Below, piece by piece: positions 11,764-22,304 of a DNA stretch of 64,000 nt. The first letter of the stretch is position 1, and every line of letters begins with the position of its first letter. This stretch comes from Chrysaora quinquecirrha (taxonomy: Eukaryota; Cnidaria; Scyphozoa; Semaeostomeae; Pelagiidae), in contig JACTAT010000002.1 of the NCBI GenBank assembly GCA_014526335.1, positions 5,045,832 to 5,109,831 on the forward strand, read 5' to 3'. Below the pieces are notes generated by a model, which was not told the origin of the DNA, ran no database searches, and saw nothing but the letters and a program-made list of their open reading frames with translations. The position numbers were made by a program, and so were the translations under genes.

Positions 11764-13434
11764 TCAGCTGGAGGGTCCTTTAATAGCAAAATACAATCCT
11801 TTAACGGACGCGTAAAGTCCTATACAACCAATAACACAGCCGAAAATCATGACAAAAATCTCTAATAATCTTTGACTCCAAGGCAAAGTTTTCCACTTGA
11901 GTTTCAAATGAAAAATGCAAGGAAATAGAAAAACAAGTAATGTTCCAAGGAGGCTACCGAGTACTCCTACAAGCAGTCCAAAATACGGCACGACTAATCC
12001 GATACCAAGACCGAATCCGACAAGAACAGGACGAGTCAGTAAGATCCATACTGGGTGATATGTGCCTCCTTTCCTGAAATCAACTCTTTTCGGACCAAGA
12101 GTCAACGAATCAAACGCATCACACACGACGAAGAAATTCAGAGGAAATTGCAAACGGCATAAACACAAACGACAGCGTTGGCAACAACGCTCAACGGGTA
12201 TGAAAACGCAACGACGTTATGAGTGACAAGGGATTGCGTCATCGCACCGTATGTTAACGCACCAAGAATAGCGTAGATGATTTTGATCGGCGTCGACAAG
12301 CCAAATGATGTGTGTACCGCTGAGTTGAATTTCTTAGGCTCGCGCATGCTCGATTCGATCTGCGGTATAATTGTGTGTGGTATTATTGAGTAAGACCATA
12401 TGCTTAGAGCAAGTGCGAATCCGTTCCAATCAAAAGCCGGAATGACAGCTGCATTGTGTTTCCAGTTGTAACTTTGCATAGCAAAAGCAACCATTGTTGA
12501 TATTCCACCAATCACAATCGCCAGCGTAGATATCATGCTTAAATATGCAAGGTGCGATAGTTTCTGTATAAACAGTGTCGGGATGACAAGAATCGAAAAG
12601 ATCGCCATGACAGCTTTACTTGATAGAGGAACAAATCTAGCTAAGATGGCGTAGAAACTTTTACCAATAAGAACAAGAGTAACGACGTTAACTGCGAATA
12701 AGTAGAAAATAAGGACGAAATTCATTAAACGTGAGCCTGTCTTCCCAAACGCATCATTTGCGATTTCTGAGTAGTCCAATTTGGTTCGTTTTCGGGCTTT
12801 GCTCTTTGGTGATATCTCGTACATTGAGTCAGCAAGTAGTAGGGAAGTGAAATCAGCCAATAGCGAGACAATAATGAATACAGGTATTGTGGCATACCCA
12901 CCAATCGCAACAGCATACGGAAGCGTAAACAAAGCAGAGCCGAGTAGCGCGGGTAACATGTTAAACAGCGCAAGGCCAAATGACGCACCACGATCATCGG
13001 ATAGTTTTTCTATCAACGAAACAGCTACCGATCTAGATCCATAAAGCGACCGCTTGATCATACTCTGAGCCATACTTCGAGCCATGTGATCATAAGATTG
13101 TCTCATTGTTGAATATGATGAAAGCATCAACGATGGTAGGAAATAAGATGCTTGGAAATCAGCAATTGCTGAGGAATCACAGTGTTCAATTTCAGTTACT
13201 GTCAATGTCTGTTGGTCATGCTCATGCTCATGTGTATCCATATACCTTCCAATGCTTTCCGTATAAGAGTATGAAAACCCACCTGACCTGATTAAGCTTG
13301 TTCTCTCGTCCAATGATCCTTCTACACTTGATAAATATTCTCTGTGTTCTATCTCATCAGGATCAATATCTAAAACTTGATTCTCTTCAATTCGAGGCAG
13401 GGATGGCGCGACAGCGACCACGTGCTCCATCTTT
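11764..13434 (-). CDS. AAAP-family amino-acid transporter, paralogue B
   Basis: One large exon holds the coding sequence: acceptor TTTTTTCAG at about 13435, ATG at 13430, stop TGA at 11766-11764. The corrected product is about 555 residues. It shares with paralogue A the blocks SYSTMRQSYDHMA, VSLIEKLSDDRGAS, PQIESSM and FHLKLKWK, and the same membrane-segment plan. The acceptor sits where A has its phase-2 intron. A possible noncoding first exon ends at a strong donor (AAAG|GTGAGT) near 15415, which would start the gene upstream of the 13884-15281 element. The frame breaks near 12152-12155 within VYAV...QFPLNFFVVCDAFD; one missing T in a T run restores it. The minus-strand AATAAA at about 11562-11557 could be the poly(A) signal. 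Substrate is unknown. Confidence 0.85.
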
Positions 13435-13883
13435 CTGAAAAAAATCACGGCGAGTTAAGTCGAAATCCGAATTGCGAATGGACTAAATATTCATCGGAAG
13501 CAGAATTGGGAGAATCGGGAGTGAGATGACATGGGAAAGCTAGAAACCGGTACTTGATATTGCATAACTCGGGTACGGGGATGTGCTGCCCGAATGGGAG
13601 GGGTTTTTCCGCACAAAAATTCTCTACCAGTCGGTACGATTTTAACCAAACAAAACCCTGTAAGAGAGGGGGGATTGCAAAAAAAACACTTTGGCACACC
13701 CCCATTACGTAGAAACGGCTAAATAGACCTTTGAAAGTGTTTTGGACGTGGATTGCTTTGCTTTGATTAAGATAGTTTCTTCAAAATGAGAGCGTTTGAA
13801 GGGGTCTCTTTTTGGAGAAAATATGGTACAACAACATCAAAATGAAGCTTCTTTACAATTATCTACATTATTTTACGGCTTTA

Positions 13884-15281
13884 GACCCCGTTTACACGAT
13901 ATCGGTACCACAACGTTTGATATGACACTGGTGTGGAATCTTTTGTTTTTAGACGAGCCGTTTACACGATATCGGTACCACACCGGCATAAAAGTGTGAT
14001 AGCGACATCGGAACATTGAATGCATCGGAATGGTACCTATAGGATTTCATGTCTGTTTCCTTTCGATTGCTTCAGGGATAGAAATTATACCGTAACATTT
14101 TGTTATTAATTTTTTTCCGGATGTAATATCATGAAACTTGATTTTCCTTGTCAATTGAAGTAAATTCAGTTGCTTTTTCTCGACTTACATTTGGCTTATT
14201 CGACTTTTGAAAGAGCATTTTCGTGTTTTTTTTTATATTTACATGGATGAAATAATTGCTGGTTGCTAAAATTTGTTTGCCTCGAGCGGCGGGGACTGTT
14301 TGCAATTTGCCTCTTGCTTTATTTTTTCGCAGTGACTATTTGACCGGCAGCCGGTCAGGCCTAAGTGAAAACTAAATGACCGGCAGTCTGTATTACGCAT
14401 GCGCAAGAAATTGCAGCCAAAACTCGAGAAGAATTGGCTTGGTTTTGTTTTCTAGAAACTTTTTGGTTGCCGATTTCTGGACATTTTCGACCTCTGAAAA
14501 TGGCCTAGCCGGACGGCACTTCGAAATTTATCACGCGAGAGCCTAGGTACGTAACGGGTCCGTTGGACGTCTACGTTTTGCTCTCCGATTAAGATAAAAC
14601 CAATCCAAATGTATTTTCCGAGACAAAGCAATGATTTTAAGAAGCTATGAATTTTCTGAAACCTTTAGTTGCGGATTTCTGCAAATTTTCGATCCCTGAA
14701 AATGGCCTAGTCAGACTACACGCGTGGGCGCTCGCGTGCAAAATTTTTCCAAGTGTCGTCCGGCTAGGCCACTGCCCATTCCACTAACGTAGGCCCATTC
14801 CCGTCCAGAAATTCCTAATTAGAATCCAAAAAAGGTTAGGAATTTTCGCTTCCTAATCACCAGAAATCATCGAAGAAATTTCAGGCATAAACTTCATCAA
14901 TCAAGTTGGATAAAAAACTCAAGAGATCACAGCAAAGTCCCGCCATTCACAGATTTTTTCCGGCACCAGCCACTAGCCACCAAAAGTGAATCTGTATCGC
15001 GCATGCGTAATATAGACTGCCGGTCATTTAGTTTTCACTTAGGGCTGACCGGCTGCCGGCCAAATAGTCACTGCGAATCTTTTGGTTTTGTTCTTTGTTA
15101 GAGCTTAGGCCATAGGCCTAGCCCCAAAACACAAAATTAAGCTCGATATGTCACAGCCATTGTTTAACCAAAGCGACATGAAATCACACCGGTATCGTGT
15201 AAACGGGATGATAAAAAACCCACAGCAGCGTGGTTTCATGGCGGTGTCAAATCGTACCGGTGTGGTCGTGTAAACGGGGTC
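13884..15281 (+). mobile_element. PIF/Harbinger-like MITE with TTA duplication
   Basis: TTA|GACCCCGTTTACACGA on the left and TCGTGTAAACGGGGTC|TTA on the right are perfect inverted termini with a TTA target duplication at 13881-13883 and 15282-15284. A subterminal motif, CGTTTACACGATATCGGTAC, occurs again at about 13959. No transposase frame is seen, so the element is nonautonomous. Another inverted-repeat element occupies 14330-15073 inside it. Confidence 0.8.
14330..15073 (+). mobile_element. Nested element with long (~80 bp) inverted repeats
   Basis: CAGTGACTATTTGACCGGCA at the left is mirrored by TGCCGGCC...AATAGTCACTG at the right, and the repeat continues through GTGAAAACTAAATGACCGGC and GCGCATGCG. 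Two internal direct blocks (…CTGAAAATGGCCTAG…) lie at about 14495 and 14695. The class is uncertain because no clean target duplication is visible. It is wholly inside 13884-15281. Confidence 0.7.
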
Positions 15282-15431
15282 TTAGTTTGGTACAGTCAGT
15301 GTCAGCAGTAATAAGGAGGCCTCCTCCGTAACAAAAGTAGGCCTAACCTACTGAAGTGAAGAGATTTCGCAGTGCATTTTTCTCCACAAAACACTTAATA
15401 AAAAACAGTACTCACCTTTAAAGCTGCACCG

Positions 15432-15791
15432 ATGGGACGTCCTTCACACGGTAGATTCTTCGACAGTTTGACAAAGAAAGCCAAAGCCTTCGATCTTTAT
15501 CATAGAAACCAGTATGGAGTGGTATTGCACAACACCAGCAAGTACAAGTTTATCAAGAGCTTCCAAGCACGTGCTTTTGTGAATAATATTCAAAACTCGC
15601 CGTCTTTGACAAAGGAAATTTCCAGCCAAGGGAAACAACAGGATATCGCAACAAGATTGGACAGGATTCCGAATTACAAGAAACCGGTTTCGAAGCCGGT
15701 TCTTTTGTTTATTGACAAGTATTTTTTATCACGACAAAAGAATCTTCATGTTCATGTTCAGGGCATATTGACTATGTTCAGGGGGATGTGA
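15432..15791 (+). CDS. Uncharacterised small basic reading frame (119 aa)
   Basis: The ATG at 15432 opens a 119-residue frame starting MGRPSHGRFFDSLTKKAKAF and ending GILTMFRGM. It is basic, has no membrane segment and matches no family I recognise. A TTTAAAG acceptor-like site lies just upstream. The same DNA read on the minus strand has a strong splice donor near 15415, so this could instead be antisense to a 5' exon of transporter B. Coding status is unproven. Confidence 0.3.
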   Translation: MGRPSHGRFFDSLTKKAKAFDLYHRNQYGVVLHNTSKYKFIKSFQARAFVNNIQNSPSLTKEISSQGKQQDIATRLDRIPNYKKPVSKPVLLFIDKYFLSRQKNLHVHVQGILTMFRGM

Positions 15792-16205
15792 AGTGGGTCT
15801 GACTTTATTAAAAAATGATGAAGTCTTATGAAGCTGATCATTTACATGTATAAAACGAGCAAACAACACTCTTATTGTCAATAGTTTAATTGGTATTTTT
15901 TCTATTCGTCTTCTGACACCTTCGTGTCTCTATATTTCCTTGTCCCATGTTTATTTTAAAGAAACAAGTATAAAAGTTAAGGAATTGCTAAGGAATTTTC
16001 AGTACTCAAATTTGACTGTCAGTTAAGGAATTTTCAGTACTGAGCCTGAGCCGAACTTCCTTATGAAAAAAAATGCGTGTAAGTGTGCATGTGTATGTTG
16101 CGACGAACAATGTAAATGAATTTTTCTTATTTTGACGTATTTTTCGTCTTTCTGAAACCAAAATTTACTGGTCCCTTGCAACTTCAAGACAGAGGGAATC
16201 CGACG

Positions 16206-16520
16206 CAGTGGCGAAGCCAGACAGCCAATATTCGAGACAAAAAAGGGCGTGGTCGAAGGGTGTGGGTGTGGTTTTGAGAAAAACAACCAAGTTGTCCGGG
16301 GGGCACTTGATAAATTTTGTAAGGGACGGTCGAATGTAAAAATCGCAATAATCGATACCGTTATGGGCGGCACGTCCCCAGTACCCAAATTATACATACA
16401 TGTAGTGCTCCCGGGGCAAGTTTTACCCTACGATATTTATATCACTTTTAGCCTATTTTAAACCTATCTTGGCAATAATTGGGGGGTGCTGCCTCCATCC
16501 CCCCCTTGGCTTTGCCACTG
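16206..16520 (+). mobile_element. hAT-like MITE (CAGTGGCGxAGCCA family), copy 1
   Basis: CAGTGGCGAAGCCAGACAGC is mirrored by CCTTGGCTTTGCCACTG. The flanks AATCCGAC and AGTCCGAG look like a degraded 8-bp duplication. A GGGCGTGGTCGAAGG block and a C-rich right part are shared with the copies at 23588, 48971 and 56924. Confidence 0.65.
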
Positions 16521-16572
16521 AGTCCGAGTTTTGACCGCAACCATCATAAGCATCCAAGCATCACACGAGTTC

Positions 16573-16770
16573 GATTTCAGCAAGCCTGTTGCTTATTTTT
16601 GAGGCGACTTTGCACCAACCTATCACCCCACCATAACCTTCCCAAAACATGTTTGAAATGCATTTCCAAGTAAGGTTTTCACGCTGCTGAACTTTGCATG
16701 GATGTATCTCAAATAGTTTCAGAGATTGCAAACCCTTTTGACCCAATTTCAGCCTGCTGTTTCTTATAGA
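16573..16770 (+). repeat. Dispersed repeat, copy 1 (second copy 19322-19515)
   Basis: CACCAACCTAT, GAACTTTGC, ATATCTCAAA-like and TTTCAGCCT blocks occur in the same order and spacing at 19322-19515. The class is unknown. Confidence 0.55.
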
Positions 16771-17312
16771 GGTTGTTCTTGTAAAAAAACGTTTATTCGA
16801 TATGAAAATCAAGACGCAACGATGATTCTCCAATCTCCAGTAATAGTGTAGCCGAGTGTTACAGTGTAACTCGGCCCAACACATGATTGCATCTTCCACT
16901 ACCAGGGCGGGGCGGCGCAAAGTCGCGATTACCGACCTTACCGACTAAGTTCGCGCGACTGGGAAAGACATCTGTAATTTTCCCGACCAGAATCGAAATT
17001 GGGCAGCTAAGTACGCCGATATTGCAAATGCTTTTAACTGAACCTTTTTCGGAAGGGCGGTGCCGCAATCCATGCATCTCCGACCGGCTTGCAAAACGGA
17101 AACATTAGAACATAGATATAACAGACATTAAGCACATACAGGTATAACCAGACAAAAATATTCTTTCAAAAGAAGCATCTCAATCGTTGAGTTATAATTT
17201 CAAATACCTGAAAATTCTACTTAGCTTTTCAAATGTTTTCTTTTCTGTCAAGAACCAACAAGTGACTTACTGATCGAGAAGAAATATCTTTCATCTTCTT
17301 GAAACATTCCAC

Positions 17313-20300
17313 CTACTTTCTGAGACTATCATAACGATTTTCTAAATTCACAGATGAAGGTCCTTCGATTCCAGAATCCCTTGTTTTCGTTCCACGTTTT
17401 ACCATTTCAAAATCAGAACGATTTTGACTAGAAAAGAGATAAAAGGCAAACTTATTGTTATGTTTTGTAGAAGTCTGGATAGATAGATGAGTATACACGC
17501 TTACTGTCTTAACAATGTACCATATTCCGTCGATTAAGCGCCAGGTGGCGTTTATTTGATAATCTGTCACACATAGGATCACATTATTTGAAAATTTATG
17601 AATGAACTATCGTCCTGAGGAAAACGACGTTTCGCAGCAAGTAGCAAAATGTGTCCCTTGATTCCCTGCATCAAGAGCTTCCACTTGCACTACTAAAGGA
17701 GTGTCTGTGAAATGCCTGATTGGCAGCTGAATACAAACAAAGCACTTGTTCGAGGGAGGGCGCTTATTCGAGGAAATACGGTATGGAGTTTTGTACTTAT
17801 AATACAGGGGGGCCACTGAATAGCCCAGTGCAGTGCTAATCTAAGAAGCGTGACCCCACTTCCCCGCGATTAAGCATCCTCCAGGAAAGAACTCTGGAAA
17901 ATTTCTAAAGCTTCTCTTTCCAATTGGTGCATTTCGAGTCGCATCTGGGTATAAATTCCGCCTTTTTCGGTCTGTTTCTGACGTTCATACTCCGAAGAGT
18001 GTCAGACGAAAAAAGCTTTTTGAGTATGCCCGAAAATTTTTCCGCTGTTTATCGCAATTTTGAAATTTTGAAGTTCAAATAGGACTTTGATTAAACATTG
18101 CAGATCATATTCCTTCAGTGCCCTCTTGTTCAAGAGGAAGATATAAAATAGAAAGAGAAAAAAGCCATTTCTTACTCAGAAGCAGCTGAGCTCAGTGTTG
18201 GAAAAGCAGCTTGGCTTGATATATCAGGAGCCACACCAACTCTTTCTCTTTTGAATTTCTCTTTAAATGCTCCAGGAACGTATCGACCAGTTGGCTTCGC
18301 AGCAGCTGCAGGCTCTTTTACTTCTGAAAAGAGAAAGATACCACACATTTTAACTTTGCAATCAATGAGGGTGGACTTCTGTGTTTAGCGCCAGTCACAG
18401 GATCTCAGAAGTACATGAACTAAAGAGACATTGATCCTGGTTGTAACGCTACTATGGCTTGGGCTTGAACTTTGCCGTTCTGATCTTCCGACATCACCAG
18501 CTAGCTGGGTTAGACTACAATGCCACATCACCTTAAATCTTCTCTAGTAATTCAATAAATTGCATAATTTGCCCCCTCTCCCCACAATAATGTTGTGTTG
18601 AGATTTTTTGAACTCTTTCATCTCCCATCACTGCTGATCTCAAAGAAACAACATTGAGATGGAGAAGGGGGGGTGAAGTGCTAACGCTCTAGCTGTGTTT
18701 TGTTAATGATATCAGAATCAGAAATTGCTAGAAGTTCACTTGCTTCGTTATAGGGTCTTAGAAGCTTGTAATAATGTCTTGAGAAAAGAGTGAATTTCTA
18801 GCGATTTCTGACTACAGTAACCAAAAAAGTAGCCTGCTAGTAGCCTGCCTGCTAGATACTACTCTTTACGAAAGGAGAGATTGAGGGGCACGCAGGCTAA
18901 AACATATCTTAAAGTTAATGTTTAAACAGAAAAGAAACATTAGAACTCTTGTTTCTATTCACACGCTACAAGAAGAAAGAGGTCAATCTCATTTCTTTTA
19001 AATTTTTGATGAGTCAATCCGAAGCTGATCTTAGTCACCTGAGGCTGGGTTTTGCTGCGCTTGCTGTGATTTGGACCATGGACCAGCAGAAGTGTCCTTG
19101 CTACCTTGATCTTCATCTAAACATTAAAAAAATAATTTTGAAAAATTTAAATCATTCAGTTATATGTCAATTAGCTCATAACTAAACAAAGAAGACTTCA
19201 ACGTTTAAAAACTACAGGTTCTAAAGTTCTTTTAAGATCATTAACAGGGTCACATTGAAAAAGTTAAACAACTCCATGCTTATACATGCTTTTTTTTCTA
19301 AGAACACTTAGCTTTGATTTCAGTCTGCCTGTTTCCTATTTCTGAAGTGATTTTTCACCAACCTATAACCCCATACCCTTTAAAAAAATATGTTTAAAAT
19401 GAGTTTCTGGGCAATGGCTTTAAGCTGGCGAACTTTGCCTTTGCATATCTCAAAAAGTTTTGAATATAGCAAAAAATTTTTAACCAAAATTTCAGCCTCG
19501 GGCTCCTTATAAATCAGTGAAATTCATGTTGAAAAAAGGCATGAAAACACTAACTAGAATATAGCGAATATGCTATATTCATAAAGTGAATTGAGCACAT
19601 GGTTGAACAGTGCCTTAGGATCTCAGTAGTACATTAACTAATCAAGACTCCAACCTTCGCTGTGATGCTACCGTAGTTGGAGCTTAAACCCTTGTACCTT
19701 GCTGAGCTTCCAACACCCGAACCAGCTGGATAATACCCCCATAAGACCACAACACCATAGCATATTCAGAACTTCAAAACTTATGAAACAGGCTTTAACT
19801 ATATATATTTTGATACATTTTAGTTAACACAACACATTTATGAAACAAAATGCATACTTTCATTTTCAATATCATCATTTTCTTTTTCTTCATCCTTCTC
19901 TTTTTCTTCACTATGATAAAAAAACAGCTTCAAAAATACCAAATGTAAAAAGCATATATTATTGTTTTATCTCTGTCTTGAAGATAGGTGCATACTGGCT
20001 GAAGAAATTAGAATTGCATTCAGTGACATACTCACAGGAATTTTTAGCATACTTTGGCCTCACTGCACTCTGCCTCTCTATCCAATCAATTGCATCCAGG
20101 ATAAAATTAGGTACAAGACAAAAGTGTAGAAGCAGGGGTGCTGGAAGCACGGGGGTAACAGGGGCAATCGCCCCCTTGCCCTAATAGAAATTATGAAATT
20201 CTTTGATTTTCCTATTGTTTTGCCCCGAATTTGTTGCTTCTGCCCCCACTGCCTGGTGCCCCAGTGCCTTGATTCTGGCACTTCTGCGCAGAAGGTACAA

Positions 20301-21561
20301 CTATTTAGTGTTCTAGGGGCATGCTCCTTCAAAAATGCGGAATTGAATGTTGCCAAACTCATTCTCTGATGGCTGCATCAAAACTCACATATGCAAAATC
20401 TATTTATAGGACCAACCAACCCATGTTTTGAATGATCAATTTTAGGGAAGTGGGGAACCACACTCCCAGACCTCAATAAGGAATGTAATGTTTTCTTACT
20501 CAATTTGCAATGCTTGTACTCTTAAACCAGTATAGTCCATTTCAGCTGGAGCTTCAAAGTCTTTCCATTGTTCTTCATCCTGAAGACAAAAGATTAAAGG
20601 TAATATTCGACTACAATGAAGGTGACAGTATATGGTTATTACCAATTCCTAGGGTCTCAGAAGTAGTAGACAGACTAAAACCCTGACCAAACAACTCAAT
20701 TTTCCACTCGACAAGTAATCAAGTGAAAATTTGATTCATTTGGCCACCTTGTACACAACGAGTCAAGGTGGGTCGAGTGATGCTGAGTGAAGTTTGATAT
20801 TGATCAAAAAAGTCAAGTGAAAGGGTGTTATCAGACTGCTTTATATGTTATGTGCCCGGAAGGTCTTCTATGTGCAATTTCAAATAGAACAAACAAAAAC
20901 AATAGAGTAATTATTTTGAAAACAATAGCCAAGAGCACATCTTCTGCTCATATTTTGCAAATTTATCAGTCTGGTCCAACGATGTGATCAGCTGCAGTGA
21001 AGGTCCAAAATATTGTAGCCTGGACGCAAAACATTCAAAGTCATTAAGTGATAACACCCTTTCTCCTACGATAACAGGACAAGTCGGCCCACTGCTTAAA
21101 GCAAGGGTTGGGGGTGGCAGCCCTCAATATCCCCACACGGAACAAAATAACTAGTAAACAACGTCGTGGGCCAACATTGCAATAAGCCGACTTGTCCATA
21201 AGGGTGGGCCGACTGTGCAGCAGGCTGCGGCTGACTTGTCTACAAAGCAATCTAAGCCACTTCTACAAACCAGATTGAAAAAACCCTCACCACCCACAAC
21301 CAAACCACCAGGCATAGGCAACCATGTTCTAAAACCTAATAATTCCCAGAAAGGAAAATTGACTTCCATTTAGAAGCAGACCTGTGAGACAGTTTTAGTG
21401 ACAACTTCGGTGTTCTCTTCAGTTGTACTTTTAGTTTGTTGCTTCTTCTGAGTTATATCTTTTGTTGTTGTAAAGTTCTTGGCTTTACTTTTAGACTTTT
21501 TGCCTTTCGACTTCTTAGCAAAGAATTCTTCTAAAGATTTGTCATCTTCTTGATCAGACAT
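17313..21561 (-). CDS. CDV3: CDV3 homologue (carnitine-deficiency-associated protein 3 family)
   Basis: Six exons give an intact 217-residue protein: 21561-21382 (ATG at 21561), 20579-20500, 19910-19858, 19116-19039, 18323-18176 and 17427-17313 (stop TAG). All junction phases agree and the total is exactly 218 codons. Family landmarks are the N-terminal SLEEFFAKKSKGKK, EEQWKDFEAP...DYTGLRVQALQI, SAGPWSK, GRYVPGAF, the AAFPTLSSAA block and a C-terminal DFEMVKRGTK...LENRYDSLRK. The protein is highly charged and probably disordered; its molecular role is not established in the family. It lies head-to-head with the DUS3L gene about 740 bp away. No frameshift is needed, unlike several neighbours. 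Confidence 0.9.
17740..17783 (-). repeat. Fragment of the CCGTATTTCC/AAGCGCCC element
   Basis: Read on the minus strand it begins ACCGTATTTCCTCGAATAAG followed by CGCCCTCCC. The same terminus starts the element at 57747-57854. Only one end is clear here. It is in the region just downstream of... and outside the CDV3 coding exons, in the intron between the last two. Confidence 0.5.
17918..18042 (+). repeat. Promoter-like dispersed repeat, copy 1
   Basis: It contains CCAATTGGTGCATTTCGAG, GGGTATAAATTCCGCC, CGGTCTGTTTCTGACG and CGAAAAAAGCTTTT in fixed order. Further copies lie at 24058-24155, 30080-30205 and, inverted, at about 63270-63345. It lies in the last CDV3 intron. Confidence 0.65.
18382..18536 (-). 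mobile_element. tRNA-derived SINE, family A, copy in CDV3 intron
   Basis: On the minus strand it starts AAGGTGATGTGGCATTGTAG and contains a degenerate B box. It ends in a GATCCTGTGACTGGCGCTAA-like segment. It is clearly related to the better copies at 55905-56092 and 61945-62110. Confidence 0.6.
19322..19515 (+). repeat. Dispersed repeat, copy 2 (see 16573-16770)
   Basis: It shares ordered blocks with 16573-16770, including TTTTCACCAACCTATAACCC, GGCGAACTTTGCC and TTTCAGCCT. Divergence is substantial. It is in a CDV3 intron. Confidence 0.55.
19607..19762 (-). mobile_element. tRNA-derived SINE, family A (degraded)
   Basis: GGATCTCAGTAGTACATTAA, CCAACCTTCGCTGTGATGCTA and CACCCGAACCAGCTGGAT match the antisense of the family A consensus seen at 55905-56092. 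It is in a CDV3 intron. Confidence 0.6.
20133..20300 (+). repeat. C/G-rich dispersed element, copy 1
   Basis: AGGGGTGCTGGAAGCACGGG, TTTCCTATTGTTTTGCCC and TTGTTGCTTCTGCCCC recur in the same order at 22622-22765. Inverted ends (GGTGCTGGAAG versus CTGGCACTTCTG) suggest a MITE. Confidence 0.55.
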
Positions 21562-22304
21562 TTTGATTTTAGATATTAGAATGAATGAATTAAATATTGA
21601 AGAGTTTAATTTTAGTGTTTATATGTTAGGAACAAATAATTTTGGCTCCAATTGATTCATTATCCACACCTCACATGTTGGCAGTTTCCACCATTTGCGA
21701 AAGTAAGAGAGAGAACTTCAAAAGAAGCATGGGTCGAATATTCAGTGCGCATGCTTTTATTCGTTCCACTTTTAGGAGAAATTCACCACGCTTGCTTGCG
21801 CACAAACTTCCAAAGGAAGACATTACAAAGGCAACACAGAGATGGATGGAGTGGCGAAAATAAAAGAACAGTAAATATAAATTTTATTGTGCTATCATTT
21901 ATCAATTTTTTTGAACTTTCTAGTTTTAAAATGCTGCAGTGATCTAGCTTCACCCTGCATGGATGAGGGATGCACCACCCCTATAATGTTGTAGGAAGTT
22001 GCCCTTGAGTTTTGCCCGCCCAAAGTCTGGTCTCTGGAGCAAATAATAATAATAATAAATTCCCGAACAAATTGACCCCCTATAGATTGAGAGGTGCGTG
22101 GAATGTCCTCCCTGTTGTATTGGTGAGTGCATTATGTAGCAAAAAACAATGAAAGGTCATGTGACCTATTGTTTATGCCAAGAGTGCCAGACTGAAAATT
22201 TTGCATCCCATAAAACAAAGGCTATTGTCCTCAAAACAACAGGGGCATTGTTTTCTATTGTTTTCGTAAAAGCATAGTTTCAACATCGATTTGCTGTGGT
22301 CAAG
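21562..22304. promoter_or_regulatory. Shared CDV3/DUS3L intergenic region, putative bidirectional promoter
   Basis: About 740 bp separates the two start codons, which point away from each other. There is a GCGCATGC motif at about 21747 and a short AATAATAATAAT run at about 22038. No TATA box is obvious. Open frames here are short and unrecognised. Bidirectional control is inferred from geometry only. Confidence 0.45.
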
